Assembly (NCBI RefSeq): GCF_004348665.1 | Contig: NZ_SMKM01000008.1 | Span: 1-63,546 of the forward strand | Direction: 5' to 3' | Source: Actinomadura sp. GC306 | GTDB taxonomy: Bacteria; Actinomycetota; Actinomycetes; Streptosporangiales; Streptosporangiaceae | Length of the DNA: 63,546 bases | Shown here: one piece after another, positions 16,612-24,201 of the stretch | How positions within the stretch are numbered: position 1 is the first letter of the stretch | Layout: every line of letters starts with the position of its first letter | Translations under genes and position numbers: made by a program | Notes under the pieces: model-generated | Told to the model about the DNA's origin: nothing | What the model saw: only the letters and a program-made list of their open reading frames with translations | Database searches by the model: none

Positions 16612-17400
16612 ATGCCAACCAAGAGAACGGCCACCCGACTCACCAGGCGCCCGGCACTCGCCGTGCTCGGCGCCGCACTGGCCGGCGCCGCCGTCCTGGC
16701 GGTGCCGCCGGCCGCCGGCGCCGACCCCACCCCGGCGACCTCCGACAAGTGGGGCGTCATCAGCCGCAACACGATCGGCTCCCCGAGCGCCTACCTGCGC
16801 GACGGGCCCTTCGGCCGCACGACCGACACGCCCTCGGCCCGGCAGCAGCCCCCCTACGGCCAGGGCAGCCTGCAGATCATCGTCGGAGACGGCACCGAGA
16901 AGATCGCCTACGGCAACGAGACGAACTTCGACGGCCTGGAGATCTCCGACATCACCGACCTGTCGTACTGGGTGTTCGCCGGCGTCGACAGCCTCGACGG
17001 GGTCTCGCTGCCCGTGATCCAGCTGGAGGTCGACCCCAACCTGACCGAGGGCGTGAACTACTCCAGCCTGAACTACCTGCCCGACAGCTCCACCGCGCCC
17101 TCGGCTCCCGCGACCCGCGCCCCCAACGTGTGGCAGCCCTACGACGCGACCGCCGCAGGCAACGCGTGGTACGCCACCGGGGCCACGGGCACCTCGATCG
17201 GCTGCACGCTCGCGTCACCGTGCACGTTCGACGAGCTGCAGACCCGGCTGCCGGACGCCGAGGTCTCCTACAGCCTGGCCATCTCCAAGGGCAGGGACAA
17301 CGCCTTCATCGGGGCCGTGGACGGCCTCCGGGTCAACAACCTGGTCTACGACTTCGAGCGCCTCGGAGTCTTCATGAAGGCGCCGTTCCCGGCGTACTGA
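16612..17400 (+). CDS. Secreted protein of unknown function
   Basis: A 262-aa exported protein. The ATG at 16612 gives a classical signal peptide: TKRTATRLTRR, then ALAVLGAALAGAAVLAV and an AGA cleavage site. The upstream in-frame start at 16540 would bury it. The mature part is rich in Asp, Ser, Tyr and Trp with beta-like segments (SLQIIVGDGTEKIAYGNE; DLSYWVFAGVDSLDGVSLPVIQLEV) and one Cys pair (SIGCTLASPCTF), suggesting an extracellular beta-sandwich with a disulfide. No enzyme motif recognised. A strong terminator follows, and the AT-rich leader suggests specific control. Confidence 0.8.
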   Translation: MPTKRTATRLTRRPALAVLGAALAGAAVLAVPPAAGADPTPATSDKWGVISRNTIGSPSAYLRDGPFGRTTDTPSARQQPPYGQGSLQIIVGDGTEKIAYGNETNFDGLEISDITDLSYWVFAGVDSLDGVSLPVIQLEVDPNLTEGVNYSSLNYLPDSSTAPSAPATRAPNVWQPYDATAAGNAWYATGATGTSIGCTLASPCTFDELQTRLPDAEVSYSLAISKGRDNAFIGAVDGLRVNNLVYDFERLGVFMKAPFPAY

Positions 17401-17421
17401 CCGACCGGGCCCCGTACGCCT

Positions 17422-17475
17422 GACGGCCGCCGCCCCCATGCGGACCTCCTCGACCGCATGGGGGCGGCGGCCGTC
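17422..17475. terminator. Strong bidirectional terminator
   Basis: A perfect 22-bp stem (17422-17443 with 17454-17475) and a 10-nt loop lie between the converging secreted-protein and RidA genes. Confidence 0.9.
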
Positions 17476-17488
17476 ATCCTGTGTTCCG

Positions 17489-17896
17489 TCAGTCGAGGAC
17501 GGCGGCGACGGCCTCGATCTCCACGAGCTGCTCGTCGTACCCCAGCACGGTGACGCCCATCAGCGTGCTGGGGACGTCATGGTCACCGAACGCGTCCCGC
17601 ACCATCTCCCAGGCCGTCACGAGGTCGGCCTGGCTGCCGGACGCGACGAGCACCCTCGTGCTGATGACGTCATCCAGGGACGCGCCGGCGTCCTTCAGGG
17701 CGGTCCGCATGTTCTCGACCGCCTTGGCGGCCTGCCCGGCGTAGTCCCCGGGCGCCGCCGTCGATCCGTCCTCGTCCAGCGGGCAGGCCCCGGCGAGGAA
17801 GATCAGGCGGGCCTCCGCGGGAGCCGTCGCCGCATAGGCGTACTCGGCGACGTCGGAAAGTGAAGACGAACGGATCAAAGTAACGGCACGACCCAC
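17489..17896 (-). CDS. RidA family protein
   Basis: A 135-aa YjgF/YER057c/UK114-family protein. RidA proteins deaminate reactive enamine/imine intermediates from PLP enzymes; relatives act in pyrimidine and other N-compound catabolism. Key segments are FLAGACPLDEDG, QAAKAVENMRTALKDAGASLDDVISTRVLVAS and ALGYDEQ-like VLGYDEQLVEIEAVA. The GTG start follows AAAGGAAA. It lies 83 nt beyond the hyuB stop on the same strand and may belong to that operon. Confidence 0.88.
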   Translation of the reverse strand: MGRAVTLIRSSSLSDVAEYAYAATAPAEARLIFLAGACPLDEDGSTAAPGDYAGQAAKAVENMRTALKDAGASLDDVISTRVLVASGSQADLVTAWEMVRDAFGDHDVPSTLMGVTVLGYDEQLVEIEAVAAVLD

Positions 17897-17979
17897 GGCG
17901 GTTTCCTTTCACATCTGGTCCAGGCATGATCATCGCGCTGAAAAACACGCGGTGCCCGGATGGTCAACGAAACCGGCGA

Positions 17980-19785
17980 TCAATAAGTGTCCAGCGGCGT
18001 GGGAGCGCCACCGGAAAGCCGGGGATAACCGGGGCCCCGGTCGAAGAAGGGAGCGGGCCCCCGGCCGGCGCGCAGGCGTTCGCGCAGCGCCGTGGTCGCC
18101 GCCTCGTCCACCGTGCCGCCGGCGAGGACGACGCCGTAGTCGGTGCGGGCGCCTTCGGCGGAGACCTTGCCGTCGCGGACGTCGGCGGCCACGCGGGCCG
18201 GGTCGCGGTCCAGGGGGTCGCCCCAGCCGCCGCCCCCGGTGGTCCGGATGCGGATGACCTGGCCGGCCCCGACCGGGTGGTCGTCCACGAGCCCGTCCAT
18301 CTCCACGCCGTCGATGTCGACGCGGAAGGGGCGTCCCGCGCGGCCGCCGTTGACGCCCCAGCACGACAGGATCGAGCGGTCGGCGATCGACATGAAGCTC
18401 GCGTCGCGGAGCATCCGGATGTGCTTGTCGTAGCCGAGGCCGCCGCGGTACTCCCCCGGGCCGCCGGAGTCGACGGCCAGGCCGAGTCGCTCGACGACGA
18501 ACGGCCAGCGGGCCTCCGCGAACTCGGCGGGGATGTTGCGGGAGTCGGGGACGACGTGGATGGTGTCCTCGCCGTCGGCGTAGTAGCGGCCGCCGGAGCC
18601 GCCGCCGAGGACCTCGCGCATCAGGTACGGGCCGCGGTCGTCCGCGCCGTAGACGCCGGTGTAGCGGATCGTCTCCTGGTCGGCGGGCATCCGGCCGCCG
18701 GTGGCCTTGGCCAGGACGCCCGCGAGGACGCCGAGCAGCCGCAGGATGACGAACGTGCGGGCGTTGGTCGGGGCCGGGAAGACGGGCGTGAGGAGGGTCC
18801 CCTTCTCCGGGAACCGCATCTCGATGAGCGGCACCACGCCCTCGTTCACGTCGAGTTCGGCGGCGCGCTCGGGGGTGTCGGCCAGGTTCCGCAGGACGGG
18901 CGCCAGCCACTTCTTCAGGAACACGCCGTCCGCGTAGTCGCCCGCGTGGTTGATCGGGCCCTTGGCCTGCGGCGACGTGCCGGTGAAGTCGATGACCAGG
19001 GGGACGTCGGCGGACTTGTCGACGGTCAGCGTGATGCGCTGGGTGTGCAGGCGGGGCGGGTCGACGCCGTCGTGCTCGGCGTAGTCCTCCCAGGCGAACG
19101 TCCCGTCCGGGATCTTGGCCAGCAGCTCGCGGCGGAACGTCTCGGTCGTCCTGTCGATGATGGCGTCGAAGCACGCCTCGACGTCCGCGCGGCCGTAGCG
19201 GGCGAACAGCTCGGCGAGGCGCCGGGCGCCCATCAGGCAGGCCGAGCACTCGGCGTCCAGGTCGCCCGCGAGGGAGTCGGGCATCCGCGAGTTGCGGGTC
19301 ATGATGGTCAGCGCGGCCTCGTTCGGGACGCCCCGGTCCCACAGCTTGATCGGGGGGACCATCAGGCCCTCCTCGAACGCGCTGCGGGCGTGGCTCGGCA
19401 TCGACCCCGGGACGGCGCCGCCGATGTCGTCGTGGTGCCCGAACGCCTGCACGAACGCGACGACCTCGCCGCCGTGGAACACCGGGACCGTCACGCACAG
19501 GTCGGGCAGGTGCCCGATGCCGCCTTCCGACAGGTACACGTCGTTGTGGAAGAACACGTCCCCCGGACGCATCGTGTCGAGGGGGAAGTCGCGGGCCACC
19601 GGCTGCACGAGGGCGGAGTACGAGCGTCCGGTGAGCTTGCGGAGGCGGCGGTCGTGGATGCCGGCGCGGAAGTCGTGCGCGTCCCGGATCATCGGGGAGC
19701 GGGCGGTGCGTGCGATGGCCGTCTCGACCTCGCGCTCCACCGAAGCGAGCGTCCCCTCCACGATCTCCAGGAGAACCGGGTCCAT
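17980..19785 (-). CDS. hyuB: Hydantoinase B / oxoprolinase family protein
   Basis: Catalytic-side partner of HyuA in ATP-dependent opening of hydantoins or 5-oxoproline-like lactams (also acetone/acetophenone carboxylase relatives). 601 aa. It starts MDPVLLEIVEGTLASVEREVE and shows RDAHDFRAGIHD, GDVFFHNDVY, FVQAFGHHDDIGGAVPGSMPSHA with the metal-site histidines, and GGGGWGDPLDRDP near the end. The ATG overlaps the hyuA stop by 1 nt (TGATG). Substrate cannot be told from sequence. Confidence 0.92.
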   Translation of the reverse strand: MDPVLLEIVEGTLASVEREVETAIARTARSPMIRDAHDFRAGIHDRRLRKLTGRSYSALVQPVARDFPLDTMRPGDVFFHNDVYLSEGGIGHLPDLCVTVPVFHGGEVVAFVQAFGHHDDIGGAVPGSMPSHARSAFEEGLMVPPIKLWDRGVPNEAALTIMTRNSRMPDSLAGDLDAECSACLMGARRLAELFARYGRADVEACFDAIIDRTTETFRRELLAKIPDGTFAWEDYAEHDGVDPPRLHTQRITLTVDKSADVPLVIDFTGTSPQAKGPINHAGDYADGVFLKKWLAPVLRNLADTPERAAELDVNEGVVPLIEMRFPEKGTLLTPVFPAPTNARTFVILRLLGVLAGVLAKATGGRMPADQETIRYTGVYGADDRGPYLMREVLGGGSGGRYYADGEDTIHVVPDSRNIPAEFAEARWPFVVERLGLAVDSGGPGEYRGGLGYDKHIRMLRDASFMSIADRSILSCWGVNGGRAGRPFRVDIDGVEMDGLVDDHPVGAGQVIRIRTTGGGGWGDPLDRDPARVAADVRDGKVSAEGARTDYGVVLAGGTVDEAATTALRERLRAGRGPAPFFDRGPGYPRLSGGAPTPLDTY

Positions 19786-21827
19786 CAGCGCGTCACCACC
19801 AGGTTGCCGTAGCCGTCGAGGGTCGCGGTGAAGCCCGGGTGGAGCGGCAGGGTCGAGCCGAACTCCTCGATGACGGCGGGGCCTTCGATCGTGTCGCCCG
19901 GGGCGAGTTTCTCGCGCCGGTAGACGGGCGTGTCCTCCCAGGTGTCGAAGTAGACGGGCCTGGTGCCGGTGCGGGCGCGGGCGGGGTCGCCGTCCCCGGG
20001 CGGGCGCTCGGCCAGGCGGGGGCGGGCGATCGGGCCGATGCCCGACACCCGCAGGTTGACCCACTCGACGGGGTGCCGCGGGTCGTCGCGGTGGCAGTAG
20101 CCGTAGAGGGACTCGTGCGCGTCGTGGAAGCGGCGGACGACCTCGGCGCGGAACGCGTCGTCCGGCGGCCCGGCGGGGGCGGGGACCCGGACCTCGAACG
20201 CCTGCCCGTGGTAGCGCAGGTCGGCGGAGCGGGCGAAGCGGCGCCGGTCCGGCGGGAACCCCTCGCCGGCCAGCGTGCGCGCGGCGTCGGCTTCGAGCTC
20301 GGTGTAGACGCCGTCCAGCAGCGCCGGGTCGAGCTCGGCGTCGCGGACGACCCGCGTCCGGACGTAGTCGTTCTTCACGTCCACCGTGAGCAGTCCGAAG
20401 GCCGACAGGTTGCCGGGGTTCTCCGGGATCACCGCGGCGGGCAGCCCGAGGACGTCCAGCAGCCGGCACGCCAGCAGCGGGCCCGAGCCGCCGAACGCGA
20501 CGAGCGGGTAGTCGCGGACGTCCAGGCCGCGCTGCACGGTGATCTGCCTGATCGCGTTGGCCTGGTTCCACGCGGAGATCTCCAGGACCCCGGCCGCGGC
20601 CCGCTCCACCGGGAGGCCGAGGTCCGCGGCGAGGGCGTCGAGGCCGGCCCGTGCCGCGGCCACGTCGAGGGGCACCTCGCCGCCGAGCAGGTGCGGGGGG
20701 ATGCGGCCGAGGACGGCGTGCGCGTCGGTCACCGTGACCTCGGTGCCGCCGCGTCCGTAGCAGAGCGGGCCGGGGTCGGCGCCCGCGCTGCGCGGGCCGA
20801 CCTTCAGCGCGCCCTCCGGCGACCGCCACGCGACCGAGCCGCCGCCCGCCCCGACGGTCACGATGTCGATCATCGGGATCTTGACGGGGTGCCGCCCGAT
20901 CGCGCCCTCGGTGGTGAGGGCGGGCTCGCCGTCCAGGACGACCGCGACATCGGTGGACGTCCCGCCGCCGTCCAGCGTGACCACCGAGCCGTGCCCGCTG
21001 TGCGCGACGACGAACGCCGCGCCGAGCGCCCCCGCGGCCGGGCCGGACAGCACGGTCGTGATCGGCTGCCGGGCGACCTCCTCCGCCGACAGCACTCCCC
21101 CGTTGCTCTTCATCACGAGCAGCGGGGCCGCGATCCGGTCGGTGATCCGGGCCAGGTAGCCGTTCATCGCGGGCTTGACGGCGGCGTCCACCAGCGTCGT
21201 CACCGACCGCTCGTACTCGCGGTACTCGCGCAGCACCTCGCACGACAGCGACACGACCGCGTCGGGGTGCTCGCGGGCCAGGACGTCGCGCATCGCCAGC
21301 TCGTGCGACGGGTCGGCGTAGGAGTGCAGGAAGCACACGCCGATGGCGAGGACGCCCGCGTCGCGGAACCAGCGGGCCGCCGCGACCGCCGACTCCTCGT
21401 CGAACGGGCGCAGCTCCGCGCCGGTGTGGTCGAGCCGCCCGCCGACCGTCCGCACCCGGTGCACCGGGACGATCCGCGGCGGCTTCACCCAGAAGTAGCT
21501 GTTGCCGTACCCGTCGGGGACGCTCTGCCGCGCGATCTCCAGGATGAACTCGAAGCCCTCGGTGGTGATGAAGCCGAGGTCGTCGAGGCGGTCCTCCAGC
21601 AGCCGGTTCGTCGCGACGGTGGTGCCGTGCGACAGCGCCGCGACGTCGCCGGGCTCCCCGCCGAGCAGGCCGAGCACCTTGGCGACGCCCGCCGCGAACC
21701 CCTCCGCGGGGTCGGCGGGCGTCGAGGGGGTCTTGGTGGTGACGAGCCCTCCCCCGTCCTCGTCCAGCGCGACGACGTCGGTGAACGTCCCGCCCGTGTC
21801 GATGCCGATCCGCAGCCGCCGTGCCAT
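19785..21827 (-). CDS. hyuA: Hydantoinase A / oxoprolinase family protein
   Basis: ATP-binding partner of HyuB, 680 aa, with an actin-like ATPase fold. RIGIDTGGTFTDVVAL is at about residue 7, SHGTTVATNRLLE follows, then VMKSNGG, SGPAAGALGAAFV, LDGGGTSTDVAV and VGAGGGSVAW, all typical of the family. The pair would activate a lactam by phosphorylation and hydrolyse it. The ATG at 21827 is preferred to a TTG 6 nt upstream; neither has a strong ribosome-binding site. Divergent from the FKBP gene. Confidence 0.92.
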   Translation of the reverse strand: MARRLRIGIDTGGTFTDVVALDEDGGGLVTTKTPSTPADPAEGFAAGVAKVLGLLGGEPGDVAALSHGTTVATNRLLEDRLDDLGFITTEGFEFILEIARQSVPDGYGNSYFWVKPPRIVPVHRVRTVGGRLDHTGAELRPFDEESAVAAARWFRDAGVLAIGVCFLHSYADPSHELAMRDVLAREHPDAVVSLSCEVLREYREYERSVTTLVDAAVKPAMNGYLARITDRIAAPLLVMKSNGGVLSAEEVARQPITTVLSGPAAGALGAAFVVAHSGHGSVVTLDGGGTSTDVAVVLDGEPALTTEGAIGRHPVKIPMIDIVTVGAGGGSVAWRSPEGALKVGPRSAGADPGPLCYGRGGTEVTVTDAHAVLGRIPPHLLGGEVPLDVAAARAGLDALAADLGLPVERAAAGVLEISAWNQANAIRQITVQRGLDVRDYPLVAFGGSGPLLACRLLDVLGLPAAVIPENPGNLSAFGLLTVDVKNDYVRTRVVRDAELDPALLDGVYTELEADAARTLAGEGFPPDRRRFARSADLRYHGQAFEVRVPAPAGPPDDAFRAEVVRRFHDAHESLYGYCHRDDPRHPVEWVNLRVSGIGPIARPRLAERPPGDGDPARARTGTRPVYFDTWEDTPVYRREKLAPGDTIEGPAVIEEFGSTLPLHPGFTATLDGYGNLVVTR

Positions 21828-21971
21828 GCCCAAGGTCTACCGGACGGCCCCCACCTGCGAAACCGTCGTGATCTGCCAACGGACGCGATGTCCTTTCGTC
21901 AGGCCGCGCTCCCGCTAGGCTGGTCGCTTCATCCGACCGACGCATTTCCACGAGACCGCTGGAGCCCCTAC

Positions 21972-22346
21972 ATGGCGCTTGACCGCCCCGAGATCGACTT
22001 CCCCGAGGGCCAGCCGCCCGAGTACCTCGACATCACCGACATCACCGAGGGCGACGGAGCCGAGGCCGCCAAGGGCTCGACCGTGTCGATGCACTACGTC
22101 GGCGTGTCGTGGTCGACGGGCGAGGAGTTCGACGCGTCCTGGAACCGGGGCTCCACCCTCGACTTCCAGCTCGGCTCCGGCCGCGTCATCAAGGGCTGGG
22201 ACATGGGCATCGCCGGCATGAAGGTCGGGGGCCGCCGCAAGCTCGTCATCCCGCCGCACCTGGCCTACGGCGACCGCAGCCCGAGCCCCGCCATCAAGCC
22301 CGGCGAAACGCTCATCTTCGTCGTCGACCTCGTGGACGTGAAGTAG
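21972..22346 (+). CDS. FKBP-type peptidyl-prolyl cis-trans isomerase
   Basis: A 124-aa single-domain FKBP. Active-site residues appear in VSMHYVGVSWSTGEEFDASW, PLDF-equivalent LDFQLGSGRVIKGWDMGIAGMKVGGRRKLVIPPHLAYGDRS, and the C-terminal LIFVVDLVDV. No signal peptide, so cytoplasmic. It probably assists protein folding. The ATG follows a GGAG; a TAGGCT -10-like hexamer lies about 60 nt upstream. Confidence 0.95.
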   Translation: MALDRPEIDFPEGQPPEYLDITDITEGDGAEAAKGSTVSMHYVGVSWSTGEEFDASWNRGSTLDFQLGSGRVIKGWDMGIAGMKVGGRRKLVIPPHLAYGDRSPSPAIKPGETLIFVVDLVDVK

Positions 22347-22380
22347 CCGGGCCGACGTGACGTAGCGGACGTGCGGCGGC

Positions 22381-23040
22381 TCAGCGGCCGCGGGACCTGC
22401 CGAGCAGGTAGCCGACGGCCACGCCGCCGAGGGCGGCGGCCGCTCCGGCGCCGAACGCCGCGGCCATCGGCCACGCCACGGACGGCCGCTCCGGCGGCGC
22501 CGCGGCGCGTCCCGCGTAGACGGTGCCGGCCCCGGCCACTGGGCCAGGGGCCGGCACCGCCGCCGCCTCGGGTGCCGCCGCGGGTCCCGGAGGCGCCGCG
22601 GCGAGGGCCGCGAGGTCGCGCTCGACCGCCGCGAAGAACTCGCCTGCGGTGCGCTTGGCGACGCTGCCGAGCATCCGCTGGCCGACGCCGCCGACCATGC
22701 CGCCCACGACCGCGTCCGCGTCGTAGTCCACCCGGGTCGCGCCGTCGCCGGCGGTCAGCCGCACGCGGACGGTGGCGTCCACCGTGCCGGGCGCGCCCTG
22801 CCCGCGCGCCCGCAGGACGAACGAGCGCGGCGGGTCGGGCTCGGCGAGCTCGACCTGCCCCACGTAGGTCCCCTGGATCGAGGCGACGCCCGCCGTGACG
22901 GTCATGCGGTACGTGTCGGGGCCCGTCTCCTCCAGCGAGCTGCATCCGGGGATCGTCCTCGCCAGGACGGCCGGGTCCTGGAGCGCGTCCCACACGCGGG
23001 CGAGCGGCGCGGCGACGGTGACACTGCCGTTGAGCTGCAT
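22381..23040 (-). CDS. SRPBCC (CoxG-like) protein with C-terminal membrane anchor
   Basis: A 219-aa protein: an N-terminal CoxG/SRPBCC ligand-binding domain (MQLNGSVTVAAPLARVWDAL, PGCSSLEETGPDTYRMTVTAGVASIQGTYVG), an Ala/Pro-rich linker from about residue 150, and one C-terminal transmembrane helix (MAAAFGAGAAAALGGVAVGYLLG) with a basic end. CoxG anchors maturation AAA+ and VWA proteins of CO dehydrogenase at the membrane. Nearby MoxR/CoxE genes and a Mo hydroxylase suggest a similar maturation role here (inference). Confidence 0.82.
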   Translation of the reverse strand: MQLNGSVTVAAPLARVWDALQDPAVLARTIPGCSSLEETGPDTYRMTVTAGVASIQGTYVGQVELAEPDPPRSFVLRARGQGAPGTVDATVRVRLTAGDGATRVDYDADAVVGGMVGGVGQRMLGSVAKRTAGEFFAAVERDLAALAAAPPGPAAAPEAAAVPAPGPVAGAGTVYAGRAAAPPERPSVAWPMAAAFGAGAAAALGGVAVGYLLGRSRGR

Positions 23041-23240
23041 GACCCGACTCTAGGTAATGACGGCGCCGGCGCCGAACGGCAACATCTGCCGACCACACGC
23101 CGATGTTTGGGCGAAGCTGTCCCGAAGCCGCCGGGAAATGGTCAGATATGTCGGCAGGTTCCGTCCGGCGGCGAACTCCGGACGGCACCGGCGCGTCAAC
23201 CGAGGAAGATCTCCAACTGAACGAACGGGGTACGCGGCAG

Positions 23241-24086
23241 ATGCGAGGGAAGACGCCCGTCATCACCATGGTGGCCGCCGGAGCGCTCGGCGTGGCCGCG
23301 GGCGGCTGGCCCGTCGCCGCCGCCGTCGCGGGCGGCTCGGAACCGCCGATGCGGGCGCAGCTCTCCTCGGTGATCGGCCACCGGACGTGGGAGAAGCCGA
23401 AGCCGGGCTCCTGGACCGTCCCGCAGCCCGCCGCGGACGGGCTGCCCGCCGTCATCAAGAACATCGAGACGCAGGAGCGGGTCGTCTTCCTCACCATCGA
23501 CGACGGCTACACCTACGACTCGGAGTTCGTGGACCTCGTCCGCAAGGAGAAGGTCCCGATCATGACGTTCCTGACGTCCACCTACATCAAGGGGCAGGGC
23601 CAGTACTTCTGGGCCATGCGCAACGCCGGGTCGGTGATGGAGAACCACACCGTCAGCCACCCGAACATGGCGACGCTCGGGCCCGAGGAGCAGAAGCGGC
23701 AGATCTGCCAGGCGTCCGACGAGATCGCGAAGAGCTACGGCCGCCGCCCCGAGATCCTCCGCCCGCCGTTCGGCAGCTTCAACGAGACGACCCGCCAGAT
23801 GGCCAAGGAGTGCGGCATCAAGTCGGTCCTGCTGTGGTCGGCGGAGTTCTACAACGGCACGTCCGGGCCCGGCGTCGGCTTCAACGGCTTCGCCCGCGGC
23901 GACGGCGGCACGGGGTTCAAGCCCGGCGACATCATCCTGATGCACTACCGCAAGGGGCTCGCCGAGCAGCTCAGGATGATCCTCACGTGGATCGAGCAGG
24001 CCGGGTTCCGGCCCGCCGCCGTCGAGAACTACCTGCCGCGGTCGCTCGGCGGCAACGCCCCCGACAAGCCCCCGGCGCAGGGCTGA
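23241..24086 (+). CDS. Secreted polysaccharide deacetylase family protein
   Basis: A 281-aa NodB-homology protein predicted to deacetylate an extracellular or cell-wall polysaccharide. The ATG at 23241 opens a signal peptide (MRGKTPVITMVAAGALGVAAGG). The first motif reads FLTIDDGYTYDS with the catalytic and metal Asp pair, followed by NHTVSHPNM (metal His), RPPFGSFNE and DIILMHYR. The metal triad thus looks intact. The 200-bp upstream region contains a CCGTCCGG/CCGGACGG hairpin at 23161-23185 and divergent promoters shared with the CoxG-like gene. Confidence 0.88.
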   Translation: MRGKTPVITMVAAGALGVAAGGWPVAAAVAGGSEPPMRAQLSSVIGHRTWEKPKPGSWTVPQPAADGLPAVIKNIETQERVVFLTIDDGYTYDSEFVDLVRKEKVPIMTFLTSTYIKGQGQYFWAMRNAGSVMENHTVSHPNMATLGPEEQKRQICQASDEIAKSYGRRPEILRPPFGSFNETTRQMAKECGIKSVLLWSAEFYNGTSGPGVGFNGFARGDGGTGFKPGDIILMHYRKGLAEQLRMILTWIEQAGFRPAAVENYLPRSLGGNAPDKPPAQG

Positions 24087-24133
24087 AAGACGACCTTCCC
24101 GGAGGAATCCCGTAAACGCCGAAAGCCCAGGTC

Positions 24134-24157
24134 AGCGTTGACTAGGGTCAACACGCT
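24134..24157. terminator. Terminator hairpin (inner) between convergent genes
   Basis: AGCG.GTTGAC and GTCAAC.A.CGCT pair around a TAGG loop, just after the deacetylase gene. Confidence 0.55.
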
Positions 24158-24200
24158 GGCGGGGCCGAGGTCCCCCGCAACCCGAGCCGGCCCCGCCAGC
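24155..24200. terminator. Terminator hairpin (outer), 12-bp GC stem
   Basis: GCTGGCGGGGCC (24155-24166) pairs perfectly with 24189-24200 across a 22-nt loop, ending next to the molybdenum hydroxylase stop codon. It shares three bases with the preceding hairpin, so the two are alternatives. Confidence 0.7.
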
Positions 24201-24201
24201 A

